Positions 12,378 to 23,648 of a stretch of DNA of 64,000 nucleotides are shown here, one piece after another; position 1 is the first letter of the stretch, and every line of letters starts with the position of its first letter. A program made the position numbers and the translations under genes. The notes below the pieces were generated by a model. That model was not told the origin of the DNA, did no database searches, and worked only from the letters and a program-made list of their open reading frames with translations. The stretch is from Moniliella sp. 'wahieum' (Eukaryota > Basidiomycota > Moniliellomycetes > Moniliellales > Moniliellaceae): contig RSEE01000082.1 of assembly GCA_003971905.1 (NCBI GenBank), forward strand, positions 186,001 through 250,000, written 5' to 3'.

Positions 12378-12559
12378 TCATTGACCGTTTTCCCAGTTCC
12401 GTCCCTATCCTGTCAGTGGTAGCAACTTGCTATTCTACGTTCTCACTTTCTAAGTCTGCATTCTTCTTCTGTTTTTCTCGAGCTAGACTGGATAACAAGC
12501 GTTGGATTTGTGATATAGGTCGATTAGAGAGAGCGCACCGTGGGTCGTTTGACTCGTTC

Positions 12560-15500
12560 TTAGCTTTCCTCCTGCACAAAGGCGGTAAGGATGGAGCTGA
12601 GCACGTTGGGCATGTCCTTGGTCTCGGGGCAGACAAATGCCTTGCCTGGCAGGGCACGCGCAAAGTGCTGTGCCTCGGACCCATTCTTATCGATAAAGAT
12701 GATGGCCGAACGCACCTTGTCGCCCCCTTGTTCAAAGCACGAGACAAGATGGGTACCGTGATCCCGTACCGCGACAGTGGGCGTCCGACATGCCAATCAC
12801 AAAACGCGCATCCGCCTCTTCCTTGGCCAAGTCGATGGCCGACTGCTCAAAGGAAGAGACAGTGTTGTCGCCGCTGTCCGTGTACTGCATATACGCCACC
12901 ATGTCACGTAGGACTAATAGCACCGAGAACAGAGTGATTCCAGTTAGCACCTGAAGCACGAGAGCGAGCAAACCACACACCGAACCAGAACCACACGTAC
13001 CTTTCCACTTGTCACCCTGCGTCCGCGGCGGCTTGTTGGCCGGGATAAGGACGATGGAGTTGCCATCGCCATTGTGTCCGACCAAGTCCCAGACGAACTT
13101 GCCCGGATCAGCATGCTGCATGGCTTCCATGATCATCGTCACCGTCTTCACCTCCCGGTCCAGACGTCCGTCAAACTGCATCACATACATGCTGGCCGAC
13201 AAGTCGACCAAAAACCGGATACGTTTCGGCTTGGTCTGCGGCGCGCCAGGCTCGGGCGGCTGCTCTTGCCGCCGACGGAAAATGTTGCGTTCGCCCGTCA
13301 GGCCATCGGCCAAGCGCCGTTCGTCCAGCTCGCCCTCCTGCTGACGGGAGAGCCATTGTCGTTCGTGCGCAGACGCCTGCAATGCATCAAAGATGCCTCG
13401 CAGCGCACGGATTTGCGGGGCCATCTCGGACTGGTACGCATGCAACGTCGCGCCCTCGGTCGCTGTCAAGCCGTCCTCGGCCAACTTCTTAGCCAAGGCC
13501 GCTAAGGCCATCTCCTTGGCCTGCTTGCGCACATGTTCCGGCACCGCATCCTTCATCTCCTGCGGCACTTGGTGGATATCGTGACCGGTATACAGACGCT
13601 CGTACCCTCCCCTGCCTCCGAGGCCAGCGTGTCCCTGCCGCCCGTACCACCGCGCCAGGTATTGCCACCGACATGCGGGTTGTTCTCGGGATCGATCTTG
13701 CCCTCCTTGGGCTGATCCAGCGACGTGTCCTTCCACTCTCCCGTGGGTCAAACTTGATGAGTTTCGGTGCCGCCTTGCCTTCCTTTTGTCCAAGTGCCGC
13801 TTGGGCTGCCTTGGCGGCTGCTGCAGCGCGCACGGCGGCCAAACTCATGCTGGACGTATCGATGCCGTAGCGGTCGAGGATGCCAAGCACATGCGACATG
13901 GCTCTCGGGTCGGTGGAGGTCAAACGCAAGTGTATTGAGCAGCACAGAGCTCAGCTGTTCCTCAGGGAAATTCTCAAGGTGACGGACGAGATGAAGCAAT
14001 TCGCGCAACGAGTAGGGGTAGGCCACCAGGCCATCCACAAATGCTTGGCGCAGTTCATGGAAGGCCAAATCGAGGCGCTCCAACAGGTCACGCGGCACAC
14101 TGGGTGCGGCCTGTTGCAACAGTCGGATCTCCGAGTCGGGGTCCGGGTTCGACACGGCATAACAGCTAAACCCTTCTCCGATGACTTGGAGGAACTCGTT
14201 GCCCAAGAACGGGTACCCCGGCCGGTTCGATAACAAGATCAATCGGAAATCCGGATGGAGCAGAATGTCGTCAGGAGAGCCATGGCGCGACGAGGGCCGT
14301 ACCCTACGCCCGTCGGGAAGAGAAAGCTCTCCGCGCTCGGCGAGCGACTTGAACACTGCTGTCACGGCGGCCGACGCCTTGTCCGCCTCGTCAATCACCA
14401 TGATACGTCCTGTACGAATGGCGCGGACCAAGGGTGACTCGAGATAAGCAAGTTGCCCGTCCTTGAGCTGAACTTGCTGCAAGATGGAGGCCACCGTCGA
14501 GTCACGATGCAATTGGATGTACTCGCGGGGCCGACGGAGGAGCTGAAGCAAACGATCCACCAACTTGTTTTTGCCAGTGCCTTGGTTGCCCATCAGGAGG
14601 AGATGCTCACCAAGAAGATGCAAGTCCTCGGCCATCGCTTTCAGCAAGGCCGTCTGGTCGGGGTTGTTGTAAAACGACTTCATTGTCGGTACCAGCAGTT
14701 TCCCCTCGGGGTCCCTCTGGTCCACATCAAACAGGGGCACCTTCTCGGGCGGAGAGGAAGGTTCGGTAAGATCGGAAAAGACGAGAGAATCTCCCTCCAC
14801 CTCCGGATCCGCAAGAAGCGGAGGAGGACGGTACTGGAACGCGCCCTCTGCTCCGACGGGATAGATCCGATTCTGGACCAAGAGATCCAGCACCACCGTC
14901 CGCACGCCTTGGGCAAAAAGTCCACCAGCAAGGAACGTGATGAGCCAGTGCAGATCCGAATCGGGAAAGTGAGCCAGACGATGGGCCATGCGCAGCAGTT
15001 GACGCGTGCCGAGCCGACGCGACTTGGCCAGGGACAAGTTGGGATCGGCACTGAGTTTGCGGTACTGCGCCGCAAAGTCCAGCAGCGGTTCCAGCTGCTC
15101 GGGGGGGCACTCGGTGCGGTCCGCTACCACGTGAGCCTCTTCCTCTGGGTCCATAGGACTGGGCTGGACAAATCCAAACATGGTGCTCGACTCCTCGTCC
15201 AACCAGTCTCCTTTGGCCGCGGCAGCCGTGGCGACCAGTCGAAACGAAGGCTGAATCACGGGCAGCACCGCCCCGCCCGCTGCCTCGGCCAATTTTTCCC
15301 GCACCGTCGTAAGCGACAGCGGGGGATCGTCAGGGTGGGCGAGGATGAAGCGGTTCCCGTTCCAAAGTTCCGACTCGCGGTCGGTAGCCAGCCGAGCCAA
15401 GCTGCCCAGCGTGGGACCGAGCGTGTCCACCCCGGCCAAGTGCACCAGACGGCCCTCGACGGCTCCCTTGAGCAGAGGCGCCAGCTCCCACGTGGTACTG

Positions 15501-17587
15501 CCATCGGGTGCGGTCGCACGGCGCATGAGAAGCTCTTGACCACTAATGTCCTTGAAGAGATGGAGCGTCTCCAATGGATAACCAAGGATCGAAGCAAAGA
15601 TGCCAATCGAGGTTGAGGTGGATGACGAAGCTTGTCCGCTCACGCCCTTGCGTGCTACCGACGGGCTGTGCCGCCCGGCCAACGACGAGGGCAAAAGACA
15701 AATGTCGCGCCCGACCGCGTGCAGCTGGAGCATCAGAGTCAACTGGGCCATCATGCGCGGTGTGATGAGGATCCCGTCTTGCGTCGTTTCTCCTAGGGTG
15801 GGAACAGGGACCAAGGGCAGGGAGCCGCCCGGCGTGCGCAAGCGAACCACTTGGCCGTCTCGACTTGTTCAAACAGAAGCGAAACCTGGTTCGAAGCCGG
15901 GTCGGGCCGCTCGGCACGGATGATTCGGTAGCCCAAAAGCCCCACTCCTTCTTGAGCCGCCTCTTCGCCCAGGCCTTGACTCAGCCCCACAGCAGCCAAC
16001 AGCTCGGCGAGAAGCTTGTCCTGGGTATCGTCAAAGGTATGCATGACGGGGTACCCAGTACCCAACAGGGTCGCTGTAGAAGGAGCGATCAATGCTGCAG
16101 GGGGACGATTGGCTAGCTTTTTGAACGCCTCCATTTCCCGTCGAGCTTGCATGGCACGTTGGGTCGAATGCATCTGCAATGCATGCGACGAGGAAGCTGC
16201 CTTTTCCAGTTGGGCCTCAGGATTGACACGAGGCGGGGCAGAAGTGGGTTCGTCGTCCGCCTTCTCGCCCAATTTGGCCACAGCAGGGGCACGCGGGCCG
16301 GCAGGAACTGAGCAATTGTCTCATCAATCAGCGGGATCGCCGTGCCGGCCAAGTGAGGCAGTTGGGTGGTGGGGGGAGCCCCGTCTCGCCCGAGGCGACA
16401 TGGTTGTGCTCCCGGACCAAATGGCCCCACTGATAAAACAGTTTCTGTACCTCCAACCCTTCGGCTTGATGTGTTGGGTCCGGCGTACCTTCTACCCGAG
16501 CTGCCACGTCTGCCGAGCCCGTGTGACCCACATACCCTTCCACCCAGCGGCCTTGGAACCGGCTCCGAAAGGGGGGTCGAGCGGATGGCCCTTGTAGGAG
16601 GAACAGGGACTCCGATGGTGATCACGCGAAAGTTGGGGTGGACGGGAATGAAGCGGCTATGGCTACCGTCCTTTGCTCCGCCCCGTTGGGCTCCTCAGCC
16701 CGCGCTGCCTCGAGACGCTCGGCTGGGATAAGGTGCGTGCCATCGGGTAGGTTTTGTTCCCGGTTCTAAGCCCAAGGCGAGTCAGGATATGCAACGAAAA
16801 TTGGTTTGGCAGAGTCAAGAAAAAGGGCAACAACGTACCTCGAGAATGTTATTGAGGAGGGGGAGAATGTTCCTCGGCACGTTGGGTGCCTTCGAGAATG
16901 AGAAGTGCACCTTGCGTCATGGCACGCACACCGGTCCGTTGTGGTACACCAGCGACCGGCCTCCCTCCAAGTTACGAGTCTGGAGCAGATCCGCCTCGCC
17001 TACATCGCGGTGGAGCGAGACCAGCTCGTAGGGCAACTGAAGAAGCGCAGCAAACGTCAGGGCCAGGCGGCGTGCGTACGGCCCGGAGGGGAGAGAAGGA
17101 AGACATCCTGCCCCAAGCGCCACTTCTTGGCGAGCCATTCCAGATGCTCGGCGACCAAGGGGTCGGCCGTGTCGAGGAGGAGGCGGGGGGAGGGCAGGCG
17201 GGCTGGCTCGGCGGGGCGGGTGACAGGGAGGGACACGGCGCCGACATGGACGGTGCCAATGATGTCGTCAGACGCGGCGGTGGCCAGGAGACGGGTGCTG
17301 TGGGGGGTGGTGGGGGCGAGCTGGCGGGCCAAGGCCGCGACGCGCTGCTCGGGGGCGGGGCGGGGCGGGAGGGGGCGCCATGGGCCAGGGAGAGGTGGTG
17401 GTAGTGGAGGTGGGGGCGGTGGGGTGATGGAGGTGGTGATGGAGGTGGTGATGGAGGTGGTGATGGAGGTGGTGGCGGTGGAGGCGGGGAGGATGGGCAG
17501 CACGAAGCAGACGGAGGAGCATCCTACGCTGTGTGTGGCTTTCCCGCCGGCAGCAGCAGTGGTAGCAGCTGGGCTTGGGCCTCGCAT
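12560..17587 (-). CDS. VWA8: VWA8-type AAA ATPase with von Willebrand factor A domain
   Basis: Giant dynein-like AAA+ protein, mitochondrial in animals, function poorly known. Likely start ATG 17587; the N-terminus holds a four-fold SITT repeat and a Pro tract, then LLLDTADPLVAEHLEWLAKK, GQDVFLLSPPG, ELVSLHRDVGEADLLQ and (after intron 16766-16838) NREQNLPDGTHLIPAERLEA. Next come VITIGVPVPP and the FRSRFQGRWVEGY motif. The second AAA module has Walker A MGNQGTGKNKL (about 14590) and Walker B IMVIDEADKA (about 14390), then LILLSNRPGYPFLGNE. The C-terminal part has the HVGGNTWRGGTGGRDTAGL linker (about 13640) and a VWA domain with an intact MIDAS DLSAS (about 13200), intron 12914-13000 (GTACGT...TTAG), then VRSAIIFIDKNGSEAQHFA and the stop at 12560. 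Length is about 1,600 residues, near the family size. Frame breaks near 16270, 15850, 13700 and 12790 look like homopolymer errors. Confidence 0.92.
17425..17485. repeat. 12-bp coding minisatellite in the VWA8 N-terminus
   Basis: About four copies of GGAGGTGGTGAT; on the minus strand it encodes repeated Ile-Thr-Thr-Ser followed by a Pro tract. Confidence 0.8.
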
Positions 17588-17695
17588 TCACTGTCAGTCG
17601 CTGCCCAGCCTGTGAATCGGCTCTGCTCGGCCACCGCCTCGGCCCAGCCCACATCCGGTACCCGGTTGCCAGTCCTCTCCCCACCCGCAAAAAAA

Positions 17696-17790
17696 TGGTC
17701 AATATGAGGCTTGAACTCATGACCTTGGCATCACCAACACTCCCGGAGGACATATTAGTACCACGCTCTGACCAACTGAGCTAATCGACC
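17696..17790 (-). tRNA. tRNA-Ile (AAU anticodon) with a 21-nt intron
   Basis: Read on the minus strand: acceptor GGTCGAT pairs with ATTGACC (one G-U), D-arm GCTC/GAGC, anticodon stem TGGTA/TGCCA, loop CTAATA-A with anticodon AAT, T-arm ATGAG-TTCAAGC-CTCAT, discriminator A. A 21-nt intron sits one base 3' of the anticodon, the canonical site. Mature length is 74 nt before CCA. The stem pairs and the position of the intron are all regular. Confidence 0.93.
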
Positions 17791-18295
17791 GCTTGAGTGC
17801 GTGGTCTTTTTCCAGTAGTGTCGTCAGTTTCAATTTCAATTCTTTCAATTCCGCCAGTCGATCTAAGCGCCAATTAAGCTTTAGCGCGAATAAGCGCGCT
17901 CCCCATGGCGCTTATCAGCCTGTTTCCACTGCACCAGCCCACCGCCAGTCTCCTGCGGGTGAGGTTCACATCCATCCTTCCTGTTGCACAGCTCGGCCCA
18001 AGTTGGCCCTATACCAGTGTTGGCCTACAAGAGCCCGTAATGGGGGGTTCACAGTTCACACATCAGAGCCTGCGCGCCGAACACAAAAAAACTGGGAGTC
18101 TATCGGGGGACATGTGTGCATATTTCAATCGAGGAAGACCAGGGGGAAACAAGGCATAGGGGGAGCAAAGGGCAAGTGTGAGGAAGAAACCCCCGAACAA
18201 AAAAGGGAGGAAAGGATATGGCCTAAAGTACAGATGAACTAGAAGTAAAAGGAGAAGCAAGGGAGGCAAGGGGAGGACGGTAATGGGAGCGCGAT
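17791..18295. other. Intergenic
   Basis: 5' flank of the tRNA-Ile and 3' flank of the oxygenase-like gene. No coding signal; purine-rich near 18140-18270. Confidence 0.5.
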
Positions 18296-19428
18296 CTAAA
18301 GCTTGGACGGGACACGCCGCACAGGTTCGGCTGCCTTGGGGGTCCAAATGTCCTCTGGGTCCGTGCCGTAAGGCGTCATCTGCTCCAGCGCATTGGCAAA
18401 CACATTGTCAACCAAGCTCTTGAGTGCACGAGCTCATCAAAGTCGACCGTCGGTGCCTTGAGCCCGCCGCGACGGCCATAGGCATCCTCAATGGACTTGC
18501 GCCGCGCCCGAGCATCGACTTGTACTCCCCCAAGGTCTGCTGGACCAGGGGAGAGAGACGAGACGAGGTACTGGTCGTAGAGCTCAAAGTTGTTGGAGCA
18601 GTTGGATGTTGCGGAGGTTGGTAATGTCCTCGGTCGGCCGCTTGGGACGGAAAGAAGGACCATGGTGAGTGATCGCTCAAACGCATTGTCGCAAGGCAAG
18701 GCAGCATGGTTAATGTACCCACCCTGCATCAACACACACGATCCAAGTTGGGACCGATCGCCTTGATCGCCTCGCATCTCCACGGCGAATCTCCGTTTCA
18801 CCCACCGACCATGCCTTCCACATCGGACAGCATCAGCACGCACACCCAGGGTGCGTCACGGTGGTATCCCCACCACGGGCGCCGTCTTCTCCCCATTCTT
18901 GGGTGCAAACCGACACGTGCGACTTGGCAAACGGATCGGCGGCAAAGGGTGTTGATGTACTCGCGACGGTCCAGCCAGCCGGGACTTGGATGTGGTGTGG
19001 CCCAGCTCGTAATCAAACACTGGCACCAGCTCTTCTCCGGCAGCTTCGGCAAGCGCAGCCAGGGTCGCGGGATTGGTCAAAAGTCGTACACGAACTTGGA
19101 TGCTTCCGGCGCCATACCGCGCAACTGCGCATTGCGGCCCAGCAAGGGTGGACTGCATCATGTGGTGGTCGAGCACATGCGGTTGAAGGATAGCCTGACG
19201 CATCGCCTTCACGCCCTCGTACGATGCCAGGGGGAAAGGGCCAGCACAGCCCATAGGAGACGGGGCCTTGAGACCAGCCAGCGCCAGCTGGTTCATCGTT
19301 TGGCGCTCCTGGTCAAGTGGCTTGGTGTACTGCAGGTGCACGGCAGGGTTGAAGGTGGCCTCACCGGCCGGCACGCCGTACACAGGCGCGGGGGGAGTAG
19401 CGGGCTGCTGTTGAACAAGAGCGTCCAT
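18296..19428 (-). CDS. 2OG-Fe(II) oxygenase-like protein (fungal family)
   Basis: Resembles the group of fungal 2-oxoglutarate/Fe(II) dioxygenase-like proteins of unknown substrate. ATG 19428 gives MDALVQQQPATPPAPVYG, then LALAGLKAPSPMGCAGPFPL, MRQAILQPHVLDHHMMQ and LTNPATLAALAEAAGEELVP with VFDYELGHT. The double-stranded beta-helix region shows CVLMLSDVEGMVGG (about 18820) and GSCVLMQGGYINHAAL (about 18720), holding the likely distal His, then a likely 2OG-binding Arg near 18675. The C-terminal helical part has NFELYDQYLV, LGEYKSMLGRG, LKAPTVDFDELVH and ends EPVRRVPSKL with TAG at 18296. About 375 residues. Several frame switches occur in G/C runs (near 18850, 18650, 18540, 18430), so the proximal His/Asp pair cannot be read with certainty. 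Family from memory; substrate unknown. Confidence 0.72.
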
Positions 19429-21465
19429 GGCGGAGATGTGGTGGAAGAAGGGTGCAAGGAGGGAGAGGGAGGTGGAGAAATGGGGCTTAGGCGGCGTGGT
19501 GTGGTGGACAGGTTGTCGACGAGGCAAGAGTTTGTACCATTTATATGCAGGTAGAGGGTGCCTCGGTATAGGCATCAACGCGCTGGGGGTAGAATTATAC
19601 ACTGGCCAGCTTACCGCGCTACGTCGCTTAGATTAATTGGCCGGGGACAAAGGAACAAGACTGGCGCAGTTCGGTGCTCAGCAGTTGTAATGGACGCGGC
19701 AGGGGGGCAGTGTGTATGCGCGGCGACACAGGGCGGTTGCTGGGAAGCGCTGTGCTGCATCCAGACGCGGACAGACTGGCGCTGTGCGTTGGGGGTAGCG
19801 AGCAGCGCTGAGGCTCAGCTGGGAGGCGCAGGAGTAAGGAGTAAAGCCTAAGGATTGGGCTGCGAGGAGAGGCGTGTGATGTGATGCGTGTGATGGAGGC
19901 TGCCTTAGCGCGTATGGCTGCTCCAAGCAGTGTGGGCAAGCGCGTATATTGGCGAGATCTGACGAAACGGACACCCCACCCAGCCACTCCGCCGCGCTAA
20001 CCGTCCCGATTAAATCGAGATGCGCTGGCTGAGTCGAACCGCGGCAACCCGTCATCATCGAACTACGCCCCCGTGTCTCGCTTCGCCCGCACAAGGCCGC
20101 ACACACCGCGTCTGAGATCTCATTAATCCTATCGATTCACAGGCAACGTTACCAAGCCAGAACCTTTTGGACGCCTCGATTAGTCGTTTAGGCGAGAATA
20201 CAACGGGCGCTTAGCGCTTACCACCAGTTACGGCGTACTAGCGCCAAGTATTACCCCACCAGTACATTTATTTTGACGACCAAGAGGGCTCCTCTCCGGT
20301 ATGGTTATTGTGCTGAGGCCATATTGCAGCTTGGATAACCGCCCCGCCGTCGGAGTCGCTAGTATCATTGATCATTGGGCGGAAAAGCAGCGGAAAGATC
20401 TCTTGACAGAGCGAAGAGCATTACGCGCGCGGTGGAAGGCGCTGGGGCAGAGGGAGTATGATAGAAAGCCCTCTCCTGTCGCATAATTATGATTGCATGC
20501 CAAAACGACCAAGGGATAAACAAAAGGAAGCGGTCCAACGGTTGGCTTCCGCAGCTACCCGCGACAGGGGAAGAGTTGGGAGTGGACGCTACTCTATAAC
20601 GGATATGATCATGTGCAAAAGCAGGAAGGTGTCCCAAACCAGAAGTATCATGCATGGTGGGTAGGGAGCCACGGAATCATTTCAGAGACAGATTCCGACG
20701 GACGTAGGTGTCATGCCCAGCACGAGCGGTCCCCTGCCTGATGGGGGTCGCCGTGGGGCTTTTAAGGGATACAATCCCTTGGATCGGAAAGGTCGATTCA
20801 CGGGATGTTATTCGTGCATGGGCCTGTTGGTGAATCCTAACGAGGGTTTAGTAGGGACAGGGAGAGGCCACTCGGACAGAAACGGCTGCTGCTTGTGTGA
20901 CAACACTTGCATAGGCTCGGGCTTGGGTAGCAGTGACGTGTCTCTAGTCATCGGTACTCTCGCGGACAAGAAAAGAGGCAGCGGAGATGACACCGCTGCC
21001 CGAACTTGGACTGCAGTGGGAACCGCTGAATTGGAAAGCTGGAGAGACCGCAAGATGCGAAACTGGAAGATCCACGGGTTGGATTGTGGATCCGAAAGCT
21101 AGTATATAGTCATCGCTAGTCACGCGCTTCATGGTCACACAGGCATATTGGGGCGCTGGCATCATCGCTAGCTGGCCGGTACTTCCCTATTTCCTCTCGT
21201 GGCACGGCGCGAAATCCCACCAAGTCGAGAACCGCTTCCGTCTCAGAGAAAATACGCATGTGTGGTGTACGAGAAACAGTGTTAGTAGGGGGTAGAAGAT
21301 GCAAGTGAAAGACTCATCGTCATTTCAACAGTTTCTGTTGTTCGAGACGAGCATTACGCTCATACCTCCTGTGGTCGTTATTGCGCAGGGGACCACCACA
21401 AATCGCGAAGATGATTTCAGGATTCAATAAAAGCGGAGCTGTGGATAACCCCACACATGTCCAAG
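19429..21465. other. Long intergenic stretch
   Basis: About 2 kb without a gene I can support. Contains GC-variable DNA with short inverted words such as GGCGCTTAGCGC-like sequence near 20200. An open frame at 20713-21102 (+) has no family features or splice sites and I do not call it. Confidence 0.45.
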
Positions 21466-21546
21466 GGATGGCTGGCGCAATGGTAGCGCGTCTGACTACG
21501 ATGAAAAGTAATCAGGAGGTTGCAGGTTTGACCCCTGCGTCGTTCG
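21466..21546 (+). tRNA. tRNA-Arg (ACG anticodon) with a 9-nt intron
   Basis: Acceptor GGATGGC pairs with GTCGTTC through four Watson-Crick and three G-U pairs; D-arm GCGC/GCGC; anticodon stem TCTGA/TCAGG; loop CT-ACG-A then a 9-nt insert (TGAAAAGTA) and A38; variable AGGTT; T-arm GCAGG-TTTGACC-CCTGC; discriminator G. Mature length 72 nt before CCA. The CTACGA loop is typical of Arg(ICG) genes. The intron is at the canonical site after position 37 but very short. The T-loop TTTGACC deviates slightly from TTCGAxx. Confidence 0.85.
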
Positions 21547-22049
21547 ATCCGGCACGCTTTGGGTCCCATTTTTTGGCGGATAGGTCCATTCGCCATGCGT
21601 CCCGTGCCATTAACACGGACGGGTGTGAAAATTGAAATATGGGTGATGGCGGAATTGGAAAATGGGTAGATGGGCTGGATAAGCGGAGTGGGGCTGAAGA
21701 GGCAGGTGGCAGAGACCCGACGCTTGTGGCGACAGGCATTTGGGGCTGCAACCCACGCCTCACCGTCTGGCCTCTTACTCCATAACCGCCCCTTCGCTTC
21801 GGCCATGCCCCTGCGCATGGGACGCATGACAGTCACCCGTCACCTGGCTCGTTTGCCGGCAAAAGAAGCTTATGTGCGCATGCGCATCATATCAAAGCGC
21901 CGCCCATCGCCCCATCTCACGTCTCGAGAGGTTCGGGCTGATGGATCCGGGACGCGCACCACCCTATGACCCGGCTGCTGACGACTGACGACTGCCACCA
22001 AACCTATACTCATCCTCATCGCGCAATGCATGTCCATCTGGTTCTCGCA
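21547..22049. other. Intergenic
   Basis: 3' flank of the tRNA-Arg and 3' flank of the minus-strand gene ending at 22050. No coding signal seen. Confidence 0.45.
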
Positions 22050-22985
22050 TCAATCACTGTCACTGTCCGAAGAGTCGTCGCTGTTGCCCCCTCCTCCGAC
22101 AGCGACCACGGCAGGTGTCTTCTTCTTGGCGCGCTTGTCCCAGGTGCATGGCACAGTTCGTTGCAATCCTACTGTTATTGGCTGGGGCCAGCACTTCTCG
22201 TGGAATATCGACGCCATCAGAGTCGTAGTGAGCTCTTCCTTCCCTTATTGCTCCAGCACCCCGGGAGGAGCCCCAGGCCGAGCCACCACCGAGCCATCAC
22301 TAATAGACACATCGTACCCCGGTGAAGAGTGGTGCAGAATCTTCTCGGAGATCATGACGTTGTACAAAAAGGTGTCACCCGGGAGGTTGTAGAAGTTGCA
22401 ATGGACAACGGACGCACAGATGTGCTTCACGCGACCCTCGAATCTGACAGCGTCCGTGTTCTGGAGAGGGCCGAACAATTCGAGCGCATCAGACGTATGC
22501 GCCAGGAGGAGATGGAGCTTCGGTCGCGTCGCGATCATGGCGCTGTCGGGGCCGAGTCTCGAAAGGCATTCGACAAATCGGTATGCAGTCTGGGTCGCCC
22601 GGTACGGTTCCAGCCATAACAGGCATGTCAGCGTCTAAACCCGTATATATCAATCAAGGCTGTGGGACGTACCATGAACTGCGCCCTGGCCTGCCCGGCA
22701 GCCGGGTACCATGTCCTGGAAAGCAAACCATGCAGGTCGGCTGCCGCGACGATAGCGTCATAAACCGGAATCGGAAACGTGAACTCCTTCTCATCGTTGG
22801 CCTCTTTTCCGGTCTCGAGGATGGGGAGGGCGGCGAATGGGAGAGAGCGACAAGGATAGTGCGCACATCCTTCCCAACCCCACACAGTCTTTAGGTTAGT
22901 CAACAAACCCCTAGCTCGGATATTGGTGCCCTCTGCGCCAGGGATACCCTCCGTGTTGAGATCGCTGATCTTGCCCTCGTTTCAC
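22050..22985 (-). CDS. Spliced protein of unknown function with an acidic Ser/Asp tail
   Basis: Not recognised. The upstream exon (about 22674-22985) reads EGKISDLNTEGIPGAEGTN, FTFPIPVYDAIVAAADLHGL and LLSRTWYPAAGQARAQFM. An intron beginning GTACGT (about 22673) and ending TTTAG (about 22638) joins to YRFVECLSRLGPDSAM, LHLLLAHTSDALELFGPL and FYNLPGDTFLYNVMISEKIL. A frame change near 22260 leads to LTTTLMASIFHEKCWPQP, a KRAKKK basic patch and a GGGGNSDDSSDSDSD tail ending in TGA at 22050. The basic plus acidic tail suggests a nuclear or nucleic-acid-associated protein, but that is inference. The 5' end is open: no ATG in frame is clear and an upstream exon towards 23400 is possible. Confidence 0.55.
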
Positions 22986-23648
22986 CTCTGGTCCGCAGTG
23001 CCATCGTACGTGCCCGCTTCCTCCGCATTCCCCTCGCTTCTGCTGACCTTGTGGGTCGCACGCGTGACGTGCATGCATCGTTTCGCTCGCCTTCGGCCCA
23101 CCTTTGTCCATCTTCTCGCTTTTTGACTCGCCTGTGGTTCTCTCCCTTGGCTGGTCTGCCTTGCTATCGTACGTCCCCCGTACTTCGCGCTTGGAGTTAT
23201 ATCCTGCCCACTGACACTGTCTGCCCAGCTGCTGCATGCACCATTGAATACACCCTCCCCCCCCCCTATCTTTCTCCCCTTCCCTTTTTGCCCCCTTCTC
23301 CTGCTGCGTTTGCCCAGCACGGGGCCTACTCAGCTGCCCTATACTCAGCTGCCCAGCAACTTGCATGCCTCTCTGCTGGTATTATGCATCATGTGCGTAT
23401 AGTATGATCTTTCGCAGCCCCCCGCGTCAGTAGTTTTTGTCTAGGGAAAGAAGCCGAGAAGCGATAGAGACGATAAGGAAGTGGAGGCGGCTGTGCAAGG
23501 TGGCTCAGACGTCGCCCCGTGACACACTTGTTATGACAACCATCAGGGAATCTAGAATCTTGCGCGTAGCGGCGGTAATGTTCTCTGTACTCAAGATACT
23601 GCTCAAAAGCCCAGGTTGATCGATCCTACCCCAGCCGACAGCTCCGCA
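22986..23648. other. Intergenic or 5' region of the gene above
   Basis: Pyrimidine-rich on the plus strand near 23260-23310. May contain a first exon of the minus-strand gene ending at 22050. No independent gene is supported. Confidence 0.4.

Noticed and set aside
14453-15616. Plus-strand open frame of 387 codons opposite VWA8
   Set aside because: Antisense shadow of VWA8 caused by high GC at third positions.
20713-21102. Gly/Ser/Cys-rich open frame of 129 codons on the plus strand
   Set aside because: No motif, splice site or promoter supports it; composition fits random GC-rich sequence.
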